NCBI GenBank assembly: GCA_947253875.1
Contig: CAMYAM010000001.1
Coordinates: 111,841 to 175,840 of the forward strand
Source: an uncultured Fastidiosipila sp.
Lineage (GTDB): Bacteria; Bacillota; Clostridia; Saccharofermentanales; Fastidiosipilaceae
DNA: 64,000 bases
Reading direction: 5' to 3'
Below the pieces are notes generated by a model that saw only the letters and a program-made list of their open reading frames with translations, was not told where the DNA came from and did no database searches. A program made the translations under genes and the position numbers. Positions 25,048 to 34,145 of the stretch are shown here, in pieces (position 1 is the first letter of the stretch; each line of letters opens with the position of its first letter).

Positions 25048-27294
25048 TTAAGCTTCTTCTAATTCTTTTGATACTGGGTGAAACTCAGCATGTATCTTAG
25101 TAAATTCACCATTCTTAATTTTGTCTTGTTCATCCTCAATCTCATTGATCTTAGTAAACTTACTTGAATAATCTAGTGGTTCAAATGGTCTACCTCCACC
25201 TTCATAGAACTTACCAAAGAATTCAACATACTGTAATCTAATTGTATGTACGTATGATGATAAACCACTCAAAGCAAGGTCTAAAACGTGACCAAAGATT
25301 AAAATCACAACAAATAAAATTGCCGTAATACCTTTGTAGCCAATTAGCATCGCCAGAATATTAACAACCATGGCAATAACTGAAGTAGATAATGCTAAAG
25401 CTAGGATTCTAGAATAGCTCAAAATATCTGACAACCAGGAAGTTATATCAGTAAGACTTGAAATTCCTGAGAAAATTCTCTTGATAGGGTTCTTGGTACT
25501 TTGATCCCCTAACAACAACAATACCAACAGTGCTGCCAAGGCAAGATATTTACCAATACTTATCTTTGCAACCCACAAAATCAGACCAACAACTATAAAA
25601 TACCAAGGAGCAACTTTGAAGAAACCTGTTTTCCAGTCGCCTCGTTTAGTCTTGATATAGATATCTATTGCCATACCAGCGAAGAGATGAATTATACCAA
25701 CTCCCATACTCAGCATTAACATTGCTATTGGTTTTTCCATAGGGTTAAAGAGCAGCGGCTTAAATTCAACTGCCTTATTAGTTATTGTAGGCAATAAATC
25801 CCCAAAGAATCCTCCAAACAGGAATCCGAAAGGAATTGAAACAATACCACTTAGCATAAGCATTCCCATAGTTTTCTTGGTATTGCCTTCTACCTTAAAC
25901 TTAAATAAACCAATTGCACAAAGGCTAGCCAATAGTGCACCATAACCAACATCACCTAACATCATTCCGAATAAAATAACATAGAAAATAGATGCCCAGA
26001 AAGTTGGATCAATATCGTACCCTGGCTTTGGCAAAGCATACATATCTACAAGAGATTGGAAACTTCTAGCAAACTTATTATTTTGCAATAGGATTGGATA
26101 GTCTTCATCGGTTTCAACATCTTGGATATCTACAAAGATCTGATAGTTAGCTTCTAATTCTTCCTTTAAATTTGAACTTAATGCAGTCGGAGAGTATGAA
26201 TTAATAGTAAATAGATAGTCTGTATATTCACACTTGTCAATTGCTCTAAGTTTCTTTAACTGAACTTCATAGAAGTCATGAATCACTTCATATTCATCAT
26301 ACTCTGCACTTGTAGAACTTAACTCAGCATCTATCTCTTCAATTTGAGCATCAAGCTTCTTAATATCTTCTTGATTCTCACTGATGATTGCTTCAGATTT
26401 TTTGCGTTCTTCAACTAATAAATTAATTTTATCGACCAAACTGATCTCTGGTTCTGCTTGTAAATCGTCTTCTGAGTTCAAGTCATTTTCAGCAGAATTT
26501 TCGTAGTGCTTTTCTGTGAGCACAGCTAGATTCTCATCTTTCTCAAGATCTGAGTTAATATCGCTTAATTCTGTATTTATAGCTTGAATTCTATCTCGCA
26601 ACTCTTGAGTCTCTTCTTCAATATCTCTAATCTTTTCTTTTCTATCTGCAACTCTTTGCATATCAGCCAAGAAAATTTGAGCTCTACGCATAATCTCTTC
26701 TTGCTTATCAACCACAGCAAAATATTCAGCTTTACTCAATTTACGTTTGGTTGAAAATAAACCTTTTTTGGCATCAGCTTTCTTTTTTGCTACAGGTATT
26801 AATTCTTCCAAAAGATCCACATACGCAGATAAAAGTCTACTTAAATTTTGACTTTCTACTTCTGGATTAAATTTAGTATTATTTGATTTAAAGTTCTCAA
26901 GATTATTGCTTCCTGGAATTTCATCATGTATTCTTTTGTCTGCTTCTGCAAATTCAAACATTCTACCAAAGAAGTACTCATTTACTTGTTCGGCTTCTTC
27001 TTTGTTTTCAATTCCATCCTTTGCAGCGTCTTCTGCACTTACATTTTCCAGATCATCAACAGCAAGCAAGTCATGAATTTCTAATTCATCTGCAATTTCT
27101 CTATAAAAACTCAGACTATTTAGGTTCTTGATTTTTTCCTCTGATTTATCAGCATTAACTCCTGCAAATTTTTCCTGTATACTTTCGTCCACCTCTATTT
27201 GCAAAACACCCAATTTTGTTAAATGACTTAGCACATCTAGCAAATCATCTTTTAGCCCAACTATCGAGACTCTCGACATTCTAGCTACGCTCAT
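25048..27294 (-). CDS. ntpI: V-type ATPase subunit I (membrane stator, a-type)
   Basis: 748-aa stator subunit holding the ion half-channels. The N-terminal half (to about residue 390) is soluble and largely coiled coil with long Glu/Asp/Lys runs. The C-terminal half has about eight membrane helices starting FWASIFYVILFGMMLGDVGYGA and including the conserved SYSRILALALSTSVIAMVVN helix with the essential arginine, and a membrane loop ending RLQYVEFFGKFYEGGG. It is longer than the roughly 660 residues common in this family. ATG at 27294 follows AGGAG at 8 nt and overlaps ntpF by 14 nt. Confidence 0.95.
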   Translation of the reverse strand: MSVARMSRVSIVGLKDDLLDVLSHLTKLGVLQIEVDESIQEKFAGVNADKSEEKIKNLNSLSFYREIADELEIHDLLAVDDLENVSAEDAAKDGIENKEEAEQVNEYFFGRMFEFAEADKRIHDEIPGSNNLENFKSNNTKFNPEVESQNLSRLLSAYVDLLEELIPVAKKKADAKKGLFSTKRKLSKAEYFAVVDKQEEIMRRAQIFLADMQRVADRKEKIRDIEEETQELRDRIQAINTELSDINSDLEKDENLAVLTEKHYENSAENDLNSEDDLQAEPEISLVDKINLLVEERKKSEAIISENQEDIKKLDAQIEEIDAELSSTSAEYDEYEVIHDFYEVQLKKLRAIDKCEYTDYLFTINSYSPTALSSNLKEELEANYQIFVDIQDVETDEDYPILLQNNKFARSFQSLVDMYALPKPGYDIDPTFWASIFYVILFGMMLGDVGYGALLASLCAIGLFKFKVEGNTKKTMGMLMLSGIVSIPFGFLFGGFFGDLLPTITNKAVEFKPLLFNPMEKPIAMLMLSMGVGIIHLFAGMAIDIYIKTKRGDWKTGFFKVAPWYFIVVGLILWVAKISIGKYLALAALLVLLLLGDQSTKNPIKRIFSGISSLTDITSWLSDILSYSRILALALSTSVIAMVVNILAMLIGYKGITAILFVVILIFGHVLDLALSGLSSYVHTIRLQYVEFFGKFYEGGGRPFEPLDYSSKFTKINEIEDEQDKIKNGEFTKIHAEFHPVSKELEEA

Positions 27295-27595
27295 AATCTA
27301 AGCTCCTAGAAATAATTTTCTCGATAGTTTCAGCTTTATTATTTTCGACTAGTTTATCAAGTTCTAATTTCCATGGGCTATTTTGGAGATTATCTTCCTC
27401 AGACTTACTAACTTCATAATTCTGAGCCTCTTTTTTGATATTTCTAGCTTCTTTCAAAGCTGATTCAACTTGCTCGCGAGCATCTGCATATGCCGCAGCA
27501 ATTTTATCATCACTAGCTTTTTGCGCAAGATTAACAAGATCTTGAGCTTCTTGCTCGATAGAGACAACCATATCAATTAAATCTAATTTTGACAC
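27281..27595 (-). CDS. ntpF: V-type ATPase subunit G/H-like peripheral stalk protein
   Basis: 104-aa helical protein, Ala/Glu/Lys-rich, first gene of the operon. Position and composition match NtpF of Enterococcus, the partner of NtpE in the peripheral stalk. Sequence conservation in this family is low, so the call rests on order and coiled-coil character. The start is GTG at 27595 with AGGAG 6 nt upstream. Confidence 0.75.
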   Translation of the reverse strand: MSKLDLIDMVVSIEQEAQDLVNLAQKASDDKIAAAYADAREQVESALKEARNIKKEAQNYEVSKSEEDNLQNSPWKLELDKLVENNKAETIEKIISRSLDYERS

Positions 27596-27643
27596 ACAGC
27601 TCTCCTATCTAATTTGTTTTTAACATTAAACAACATCCATTCC

Positions 27644-27649
27644 ATTATA
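27644..27649 (-). promoter_or_regulatory. Likely -10 box of the V-ATPase operon
   Basis: TATAAT on the minus strand about 50 nt before the ntpF start; the -35 region is poor. The 210-nt gap to the divergent PII-like gene contains nothing else that I recognise. Confidence 0.4.
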
Positions 27650-27805
27650 ACGCAACGAGGATTGATTTTCACGTATTACGTAGTTTGGTAATAAAATTTA
27701 TATATTTTTATCATTATTTCGTAATTCAGCTGCCCAAAAATCAGAAATTTGCTTTACTGGAGAAATTAATGGACTGGATAAAATTAGCGGGAAGGAAAAT
27801 ATATA

Positions 27806-28150
27806 ATGAAGGCATTATTCTTAATTTTGAATAAAACAGAAAAATTAAACGAAATTCTTGAGGCCTATGTAGAAGTAGGTGTACGAGGAGCTACTATAAT
27901 AGATTCCCAAGGCATGGGATCTGCTCTAGTTGAAGGAAATATACCTCTGCTCGACGGATTGTTAAGAACTGTAATGGATAACAATCGCCCATACAATAAA
28001 GTCATATTTGCAGTAATTAAGGAAGAAACTACCCTTAATGCCGCAATCGCAAGTGTTGAAAAAATATTAGGCGATCTCGATAAACCAGGAGCAGGTTTAA
28101 TGTTTACTATTGACGTAGATAAAGTCATAGGTGGAAGTTACTCAAATTAG
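27806..28150 (+). CDS. PII-like (GlnB-fold) protein of unknown function
   Basis: 114-aa protein with the beta-alpha-beta pattern of PII signalling proteins: an N-terminal strand KALFLILNK, a helix LNEILEAYVEVGVRGATII like the GlnB ALAEVGITGMTV segment, and a C-terminal LDKPGAGLMFTIDV like the B-loop region GDGKIFVFDV. The T-loop region (about residues 37-62) lacks the uridylylated Tyr and differs completely. Such PII-like proteins in Clostridia are not glutamine sensors in any proven way. It is transcribed divergently from the V-ATPase operon. ATG at 27806 has GGAAGGAAAA just upstream. Confidence 0.6.
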   Translation: MKALFLILNKTEKLNEILEAYVEVGVRGATIIDSQGMGSALVEGNIPLLDGLLRTVMDNNRPYNKVIFAVIKEETTLNAAIASVEKILGDLDKPGAGLMFTIDVDKVIGGSYSN

Positions 28151-28191
28151 GAAAAGGCATTCTCCAATTATCAGACGACATTCAGACAAAT

Positions 28192-28263
28192 AAAAAGCAG
28201 GCTATTATCATTTGATTTCCCATAAATTGGGTAGACATAATCTATTGATAGTTCCTGCTTTTT
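28192..28263. terminator. Bidirectional terminator between PII-like gene and lgt
   Basis: AAAAAGCAGG pairs with CCTGCTTTTT across a long, partly structured loop. The run of T (or A on the other strand) lets it serve both converging genes. Confidence 0.7.
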
Positions 28264-28283
28264 ATCTTTTGCTTAAATCTTAA

Positions 28284-29189
28284 TTAATCTTCTTTTAATT
28301 CTTTTACATCTTGGCTGGCTGCATCAATCTTCTCTTCCATCAATATTTCTGAAGCTCTTTTATCCATAAAGTAGTGATAAACAAAAATCCCAATTCCTGC
28401 CACAACCATTAACAGTGATAGTATTTGTGAAACTCTGACCGTAGTTTGCCCAACGTACAATGAATCTGTACGTAAACCCTCTACTATATATCTGATAATT
28501 CCGTAGCCAATTAAATATGTTGCCAATAGATCTCCATTATGTTTATTTTTTCTTCGATATATAAGCAAAACTGCAAATAAAATCATGTTACCTAAAAATT
28601 CATAGAGGAAAGTTGGATGAACTGGCAAAGCTGGATTCTGACCTAATTGAGGATTCATTTCTAAATATGCTTTTGTACCGTTACTAAACATACCCCAAGG
28701 CAAATCTGTATTCACACCAAAAGCTTCTTGGTTGACGAAGTTTCCCCAACGTCCTATTGCTTGTCCCAAAGGTAAATAAACAGCACAAAAATCTATAAAC
28801 TTAAGAGCAGGTTTTTTCTTAATCGCATGAATAATTAAAATGGCTATAACTGCGCCAATAACACCACCATAAAAAGCCATTCCACCTTGTCTAAAATCAA
28901 TAATCTTCCAGAAGTCACCTTTAAACTGATCCCAAGAAAAAATAATGTAATATGCTCTTGCTCCAAGTAGTGAAGCAATAATTATCATAATAAAGTTATC
29001 TAACAAAAATTCTTGATCAATATCATACTTTGGTGCATGCCTATATGCTAAATACAAACAAAGCATGATACCTGTTGTAATAATAATTCCATACCAATAT
29101 ACATCTATACCAAATAAACTAAACGCTACACGGCTGATTTCCAAATCATTAATCCCTAATCCAGGGAAACTAACTACAAATTTATCCAT
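28284..29189 (-). CDS. lgt: Prolipoprotein diacylglyceryl transferase
   Basis: Membrane enzyme adding diacylglycerol from phosphatidylglycerol to the lipobox cysteine of prolipoproteins. 301 aa, seven membrane helices. Signature GRWGNFVNQEAFG (the Lgt box) and HPTFLYEFLGN are present, as is the YWYGIIITTG N-terminus. I start at the ATG at 29189, with AGGA 7 nt upstream, rather than the TTG two codons earlier. The C-terminal tail after the last helix is acidic. The gene lies downstream of the ymfH-like gene by about 95 nt. Confidence 0.95.
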   Translation of the reverse strand: MDKFVVSFPGLGINDLEISRVAFSLFGIDVYWYGIIITTGIMLCLYLAYRHAPKYDIDQEFLLDNFIMIIIASLLGARAYYIIFSWDQFKGDFWKIIDFRQGGMAFYGGVIGAVIAILIIHAIKKKPALKFIDFCAVYLPLGQAIGRWGNFVNQEAFGVNTDLPWGMFSNGTKAYLEMNPQLGQNPALPVHPTFLYEFLGNMILFAVLLIYRRKNKHNGDLLATYLIGYGIIRYIVEGLRTDSLYVGQTTVRVSQILSLLMVVAGIGIFVYHYFMDKRASEILMEEKIDAASQDVKELKED

Positions 29190-29283
29190 TCTCAATTCCT
29201 CTTTACTAACAATAACTTTTTATTTATTACGCAGTATTTTCATTTCTTTAATTAGACTATATCACTCACTACTTAAAAACTTT

Positions 29284-30612
29284 TTAAACTTTGTGACAAA
29301 TCAAAATTGTCCTATTCTCTGGCTTTATAAATTCAAAGTTCTTTGATATTTCATTTAAATTATCGTGGATGCTATTATAAATAGTCGCATAATCTGCAAA
29401 TTCAATGCCCATAGCTCTCGCATAGCTGGCTGCTCTACCGAACTTAGAAACTGTATCCATATCTCGAATAAATTTACCAACACTAGCTTTCCACCTAGGC
29501 TCCATTTCTTCTAAACTAATCGCTCCACTCTCCAAAAACCTTTCAAGATTATGAGCAATTGCATCAGCAGTTATTCTAGGATCCAAAGAACTTGCTCTAA
29601 TACTTAAGTAGGAAAATTCTTGGTTTATATGATATTGATATTTAACTTCATTTCCCAATAAACCAGTTTCATTAATATGCTTAAAATTATCTGAACCATA
29701 TCCAATTATAGAGTCTAATAATAACTTTGCTTCTATTCTAGCTTTGATTATATCTTTCCCACCAACTACATAATTCTCACTGTCACTTAATTTCCTGTAA
29801 GCTAGTCCAAAAGCGTCACTCGTATATTGCCAGTTTAGCTCCTGAAATCTATCGAAATCTTCCCTATAATTCTTGTACAACAATATCTGTGTATTCTTAT
29901 TCGTTTGGTAATTTCTGTCTTGCAGTATCTCAGCAATTCTTGGCAAAAGCTTCTCTTCCTCAAACTCCCCTGCAAGGATCAAAGATATATTCTTGATGTT
30001 AAATAAATTCCTATATACTTGTTGAACATCTTCTAAGTTAATTGTTTCAATAGTATCTAAATTACCTTCAACCTCTTCATAATATTCTGGTTGGTCGTAA
30101 AAAGCCTTCTTAAGATTTTTATTAATAAAATATTCAGGCTCTCTAGTAACCTTCAGCAAGTCAGCTTTTACATCTCGTTTGGCGGCTACTAATTTTTCCT
30201 CATCTAAATTAACGTTCAGTACAGTATCTAGCAAGACATCCACTGCATCGTAATAATATTCATTGGTAATAATTTCAAAAATCAAATAAGAATGGGCAAC
30301 AATTAAATTTCCGCTAATACCATATTTAGCTAGCTCAACTGCAAGCGAGCCTTCCTCAACAAATGAGAAAATCATTTTAGAAAGCAACTTTAAACTACCT
30401 ACCGGAACATGCACTTCTTCATTTGTAAGTACATCTATAAATCTAGTATGCATGGCGCCAAAAGGTATAACTAAAGCAGCATATTTTTGACCAAATCCAT
30501 CTCTTTTTAAGACATCAATACTCATCCCAGACAAATGTCTATATGTTGTAATTTTTTGGCGAGTTAAACTTTCTCTTCTTTGATAACTAGATAGTCCATG
30601 TCTTTGCAGCAT
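29284..30612 (-). CDS. M16-peptidase-like protein (YmfH type) lacking the zinc motif
   Basis: 442-aa protein with the two-domain M16B fold layout of YmfH/AlbF-like proteins: YAALVIPFGAMHTRF strand, VPVGSLKLLSKMIF helix, a second half beginning near FDRFQELNWQYTSDAFGLAY and ending VSKFGRAASYARAMGIEFADY. In active members the first helix carries HxxEH; here the aligned positions 75-79 are KLLSK, and the distal metal Glu is in a DVKADLLK segment. So it is probably not a protease. ATG at 30612 follows AAGGATAAT, starting 1 nt after the stop codon of the RibF-M16 fusion, its presumed partner. Confidence 0.75.
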   Translation of the reverse strand: MLQRHGLSSYQRRESLTRQKITTYRHLSGMSIDVLKRDGFGQKYAALVIPFGAMHTRFIDVLTNEEVHVPVGSLKLLSKMIFSFVEEGSLAVELAKYGISGNLIVAHSYLIFEIITNEYYYDAVDVLLDTVLNVNLDEEKLVAAKRDVKADLLKVTREPEYFINKNLKKAFYDQPEYYEEVEGNLDTIETINLEDVQQVYRNLFNIKNISLILAGEFEEEKLLPRIAEILQDRNYQTNKNTQILLYKNYREDFDRFQELNWQYTSDAFGLAYRKLSDSENYVVGGKDIIKARIEAKLLLDSIIGYGSDNFKHINETGLLGNEVKYQYHINQEFSYLSIRASSLDPRITADAIAHNLERFLESGAISLEEMEPRWKASVGKFIRDMDTVSKFGRAASYARAMGIEFADYATIYNSIHDNLNEISKNFEFIKPENRTILICHKV

Positions 30613-30613
30613 A

Positions 30614-32950
30614 TTATCCTTCGGCCTCCGTATCTTGTTTTGGTGTTAATCTATAATCTAGCAAAAGTTTCATCCTTGCTGCTATTTCAGATAAATCTTC
30701 GCGGCAAATACTTTTAATATGCTCTATAGCCTCTTTAGCATTATATTTATTGGCTGTAATTAAATTCTGACTATTAAATTCCATTCTAGATTCGCCGTCA
30801 TCAATGATTGCAGAATATTGATTTTCCACAAATCTCAAAGCACTAACAAAAGCATCTTCGGAATAATCATTTTCAACTATAGAATTTACAACATTGTGCA
30901 TTAATTCCAAAGCTTTATTCTCATCACCTGGCTCTACCTGTGCATACACAAACATTAGTGAAGAATCAGAACGGTAGAATGAATCAATTTTATAAATATA
31001 CTTCAACTCATCTTTTACATATTGATTAAACAAAGATGTAGTTTTACCAGCTACTAAAGCACTCAAAACTTGAGCTTTAAGTACAGATATAGAGTATGGA
31101 CCTGGCAAATTACCAAAAACCATAGCCATGTGACTTAGCTTAGAATTAATATGTAACTCTTTGCTTGGAACCGCAGAAAAATCACTAAAACCAGGACTGA
31201 CCCCAGGTAATATTTGCAGTGCATCTCTACTTCGCGGCAATTTAGATAATTTATCTACTATACTTTTTGCAAACTCATTATCTTTAAATCTACCACTTGT
31301 TATAACTCTGATATGTCCTTTAGAGAACATACGTATCCATGCTTGTTGTAGGTCTTCATTAGTTATATTCTGAACTTTGCTAATAAATTCAGAAATTGAG
31401 TTATTCTCCTCATGAGCTCTGTAATTTTCTTTGTATAAGTACTCTTTGGCAAAGTAAAGCGCCTTATTTTTATCAGGAGCATAAAATTTCTGATAGTCAT
31501 AAATTAGATTTTGTTTTTCTTCCTCTATTACTTCGAGTGGGAAATTATAAAACTCATCCCAAACCGGATTAACTATTAGATCAAGCAATAACTTACTTGT
31601 ATTCTTAAACACTTCCGTTTCTTCCATACCTCTGTTAACAGCAGAAAGTTTGAAACGAACTACTTTTAAATCTCCAACCTGCTCTGCATCTGTTTCAATC
31701 CTACTTGCGAACTGATGATCCAAAAATGACCTGAACTCTTGTCTAGTAGGATAATCAGGAGTAGCTGCTGTTAATACATTTGCCAGAAGATGATCCACTG
31801 TCAAAGTATCTTCTTCAAATGGCGTATACACCTCTACATATAAGTAAGAGGTGTTGAATCTCTCTGACCTAGAAACATAAATCGGAATACCATTTCTATC
31901 CGTAAAAAGTCTAAATTCTTCATTATTATTGTGATATCTAATTGCGTTTTTCAAATCGATATCTAATTGTGCCGACATCGCTATAAAACTTGGGAATCTC
32001 TCTTCAGGTCTCTCAAACTTTAATAACTCTATCTCTACATATTCATTATACAAATCAAAAGATTCACCGATTATATAACTTTCAACCAATGCATAAGGAT
32101 CTGTATGGTTAACGGTAGGTCTTAAGCCAATACTTGTAAGTGAGTTGTAGTAGGTGTCTCCAACTTTTGTTCTACTGTTATATACACCAAATTTTGGCAT
32201 TACCATACCTTCAGGGACTCGTATATTTGCTGTAGGCATACCAATGGTTCTACCCAAAGCATTACCGTGGATAACTACCCCTGGCAAAGTATATGGTTTG
32301 CCTAGCAATGAACTAACTTTCTCCATATTTGCATCTACTATATTTTCGCGAATTTTCTCACTAGAAATAACCTCACCATCGTACAAAACTGGTTTAATAA
32401 CTTTTATCTCAACATCATTAGCGGCACACCAATTTCGCAAAAACTCTACATCACCTGCGCGTTTTTTACCAAAATGATAATCTTCCCCAACGAAAAGAAT
32501 TTTACAATTTAATATATCTTTGAGAATATCATTGCAAAATTCATCTGGACTTAAGCCAGCGTAGTTTTTATCAAATTTTTGCAAAATTACACTATCTACA
32601 CCCAACGATTCTAAAATTCTATCCCGCTGATCATTGCTCTGTAATAGACCTTTGAAATCTCTATCAACATTAGGCAAAGGAGAACTTAGTATTTCATTAT
32701 CTCCATCCATTCCTGGAACAACAACTTTTAAGTAAGCATTAGCATTTACCCGTTTAGGATAGCGATCAAAAGACAAAACACTAGCCTCCAAACGTCTTTC
32801 CCTTGCAATTTGCACCATTGCTCTGATTATCTCTTGATGGCCTCTATGTACCCCATCAAAATATCCCAGTGCTACTGCCTTCGGGTTCTGAAATCTTAAA
32901 CGGTTATCATCTTCTTTAATTTTTTTCAAATCTAGATTTAAAATTTTCAA
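30614..32950 (-). CDS. ribF: RibF (riboflavin kinase/FAD synthetase) fused to an M16-like (YmfF-type) domain
   Basis: A 778-aa single ORF. Residues 1-340 are a complete RibF: FMN adenylyltransferase motif GYFDGVHRGH (29-38), ISSEKIRENI, and the riboflavin kinase motif GRTIGMPTANI (233-243). From about residue 345 to the end it is an M16B-like two-domain protein of the YmfF type (PTRQEFRSFLDHQFASRI, VNPVWDEFYNFPLEVIEEEKQNL), without an HxxEH zinc site, as in known YmfF-type partners. RibF is usually about 310 residues and stands alone. The start is TTG at 32950, overlapping truB by 35 nt; the exact start is uncertain. It closes the infB operon as ribF often does. Confidence 0.85.
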   Translation of the reverse strand: MKILNLDLKKIKEDDNRLRFQNPKAVALGYFDGVHRGHQEIIRAMVQIARERRLEASVLSFDRYPKRVNANAYLKVVVPGMDGDNEILSSPLPNVDRDFKGLLQSNDQRDRILESLGVDSVILQKFDKNYAGLSPDEFCNDILKDILNCKILFVGEDYHFGKKRAGDVEFLRNWCAANDVEIKVIKPVLYDGEVISSEKIRENIVDANMEKVSSLLGKPYTLPGVVIHGNALGRTIGMPTANIRVPEGMVMPKFGVYNSRTKVGDTYYNSLTSIGLRPTVNHTDPYALVESYIIGESFDLYNEYVEIELLKFERPEERFPSFIAMSAQLDIDLKNAIRYHNNNEEFRLFTDRNGIPIYVSRSERFNTSYLYVEVYTPFEEDTLTVDHLLANVLTAATPDYPTRQEFRSFLDHQFASRIETDAEQVGDLKVVRFKLSAVNRGMEETEVFKNTSKLLLDLIVNPVWDEFYNFPLEVIEEEKQNLIYDYQKFYAPDKNKALYFAKEYLYKENYRAHEENNSISEFISKVQNITNEDLQQAWIRMFSKGHIRVITSGRFKDNEFAKSIVDKLSKLPRSRDALQILPGVSPGFSDFSAVPSKELHINSKLSHMAMVFGNLPGPYSISVLKAQVLSALVAGKTTSLFNQYVKDELKYIYKIDSFYRSDSSLMFVYAQVEPGDENKALELMHNVVNSIVENDYSEDAFVSALRFVENQYSAIIDDGESRMEFNSQNLITANKYNAKEAIEHIKSICREDLSEIAARMKLLLDYRLTPKQDTEAEG

Positions 32951-34118
32951 TTCCAGTAAACATCCTTTCTGCCGTTAGTGCTCTGCCTCTATCAGTCTTT
33001 ATAATTTTAGCTAAACCTATAAATTTTTCATCTAAAAATACTCTAAAGTACTTGTTTTCATTTAACTTCGACGTTTCTACGCATCTTTTGGCATTTATCT
33101 TTTGACCTTGAAGTAATTTCACAACATCTTGATAATCTAAGTTTAGCATAGGATAGTCAGGACGTGCTGTTGCAGGAGACAATAATATCTCACTATTATC
33201 AAAATCCTGCAAATCTCTAGTTGTTGTTGTATTCTCCAAGTACTCTAATTTTATACTTTGATCTAATTTGTATGGACCGTTAACTAAACGTCTCAAGCAG
33301 AAAGCATATGCAGACAAACCACAAGCCTCAGCTAAATCCGCTGCCCAAGTCCTTACATAAGTTCCACTTGAAACCGTTAAATCAAAAATTGCCCAAGCTC
33401 GTGGCAAATTAATAAAATTTGCTGAATCTAGCTCAGAAAAACTCTGCTGAAGTCCAGGGAAAAATTCACTTCTTGCTTCAACTTGGTCTGGACATAATCT
33501 TGCAAAAGCCTCCCAAGTAAAGTTCCCTTTTGTCTCTTGTTCATACTCTAATGAGTCAAAGTGCTCAACTGCATCCAAACACTCAAGTACTTTAGTATTA
33601 ACTCCAGCAGCTATAAAATTCGCATCAAATATATAGGCAGTTCTGGTTTTAAGCGGAACATCTATCTCATTTCTTGCATACCAATACATCGGTTTCCCAT
33701 CAACTTTTACCGCTGAATATAATGGAACCTCTTGAATAATTTCACCTGTCAAGTTAGCTGCTGCAGTTTTTATTTTTTGAAAATCATTAAATTCAAAAGC
33801 CTTTAAGTCATCTGTACCTAAGTTATCAGATTTAACAACTTCTCCTGATAGATCTTGAGTAGTGGTACTTTCTCCAAAATTAATCATGACTCTATATGTC
33901 TTTTTATAATCGTCCATGTATTTAATCATGTTAGTAGACTTTCCTATAACAACTGGCAAAACTCCGTCTGCAAAAGGATCTAGCGTGCCTACATGACCAA
34001 CTCTAGACTCTTGACTTAGCATCTTAACTCTTCTTACAACTTGCATTGATGTAATTCCTGCAGGTTTCCAGATGTTAAGCAAACCACCTTTACAACTTTC
34101 TTTATTCTTTTTACCCAT
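32916..34118 (-). CDS. truB: tRNA pseudouridine(55) synthase TruB, enlarged
   Basis: Makes pseudouridine 55 in the T-loop of tRNAs. Catalytic Asp is D47 in GTLDPFADGVLP, followed by KSTNMIKYM and the YSAVKVDGKPMYWYAR motif. The protein is 400 aa against about 300 usual; the extra is a roughly 60-residue, Glu/Phe-rich insertion around residues 185-245 before SGTYVRTWAADLA. ATG at 34118 follows AGGAA. It lies 27 nt after nrnA and overlaps ribF. Confidence 0.93.
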   Translation of the reverse strand: MGKKNKESCKGGLLNIWKPAGITSMQVVRRVKMLSQESRVGHVGTLDPFADGVLPVVIGKSTNMIKYMDDYKKTYRVMINFGESTTTQDLSGEVVKSDNLGTDDLKAFEFNDFQKIKTAAANLTGEIIQEVPLYSAVKVDGKPMYWYARNEIDVPLKTRTAYIFDANFIAAGVNTKVLECLDAVEHFDSLEYEQETKGNFTWEAFARLCPDQVEARSEFFPGLQQSFSELDSANFINLPRAWAIFDLTVSSGTYVRTWAADLAEACGLSAYAFCLRRLVNGPYKLDQSIKLEYLENTTTTRDLQDFDNSEILLSPATARPDYPMLNLDYQDVVKLLQGQKINAKRCVETSKLNENKYFRVFLDEKFIGLAKIIKTDRGRALTAERMFTGIENFKSRFEKN

Positions 34119-34145
34119 ACATAATTTCCTAATTTAGAAAAATGT

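Noticed and set aside
30614..32950. Treating the RibF-M16 ORF as two genes
   Set aside because: No stop codon or convincing ribosome binding site with a start codon is visible near codon 340, and the frame continues unbroken.
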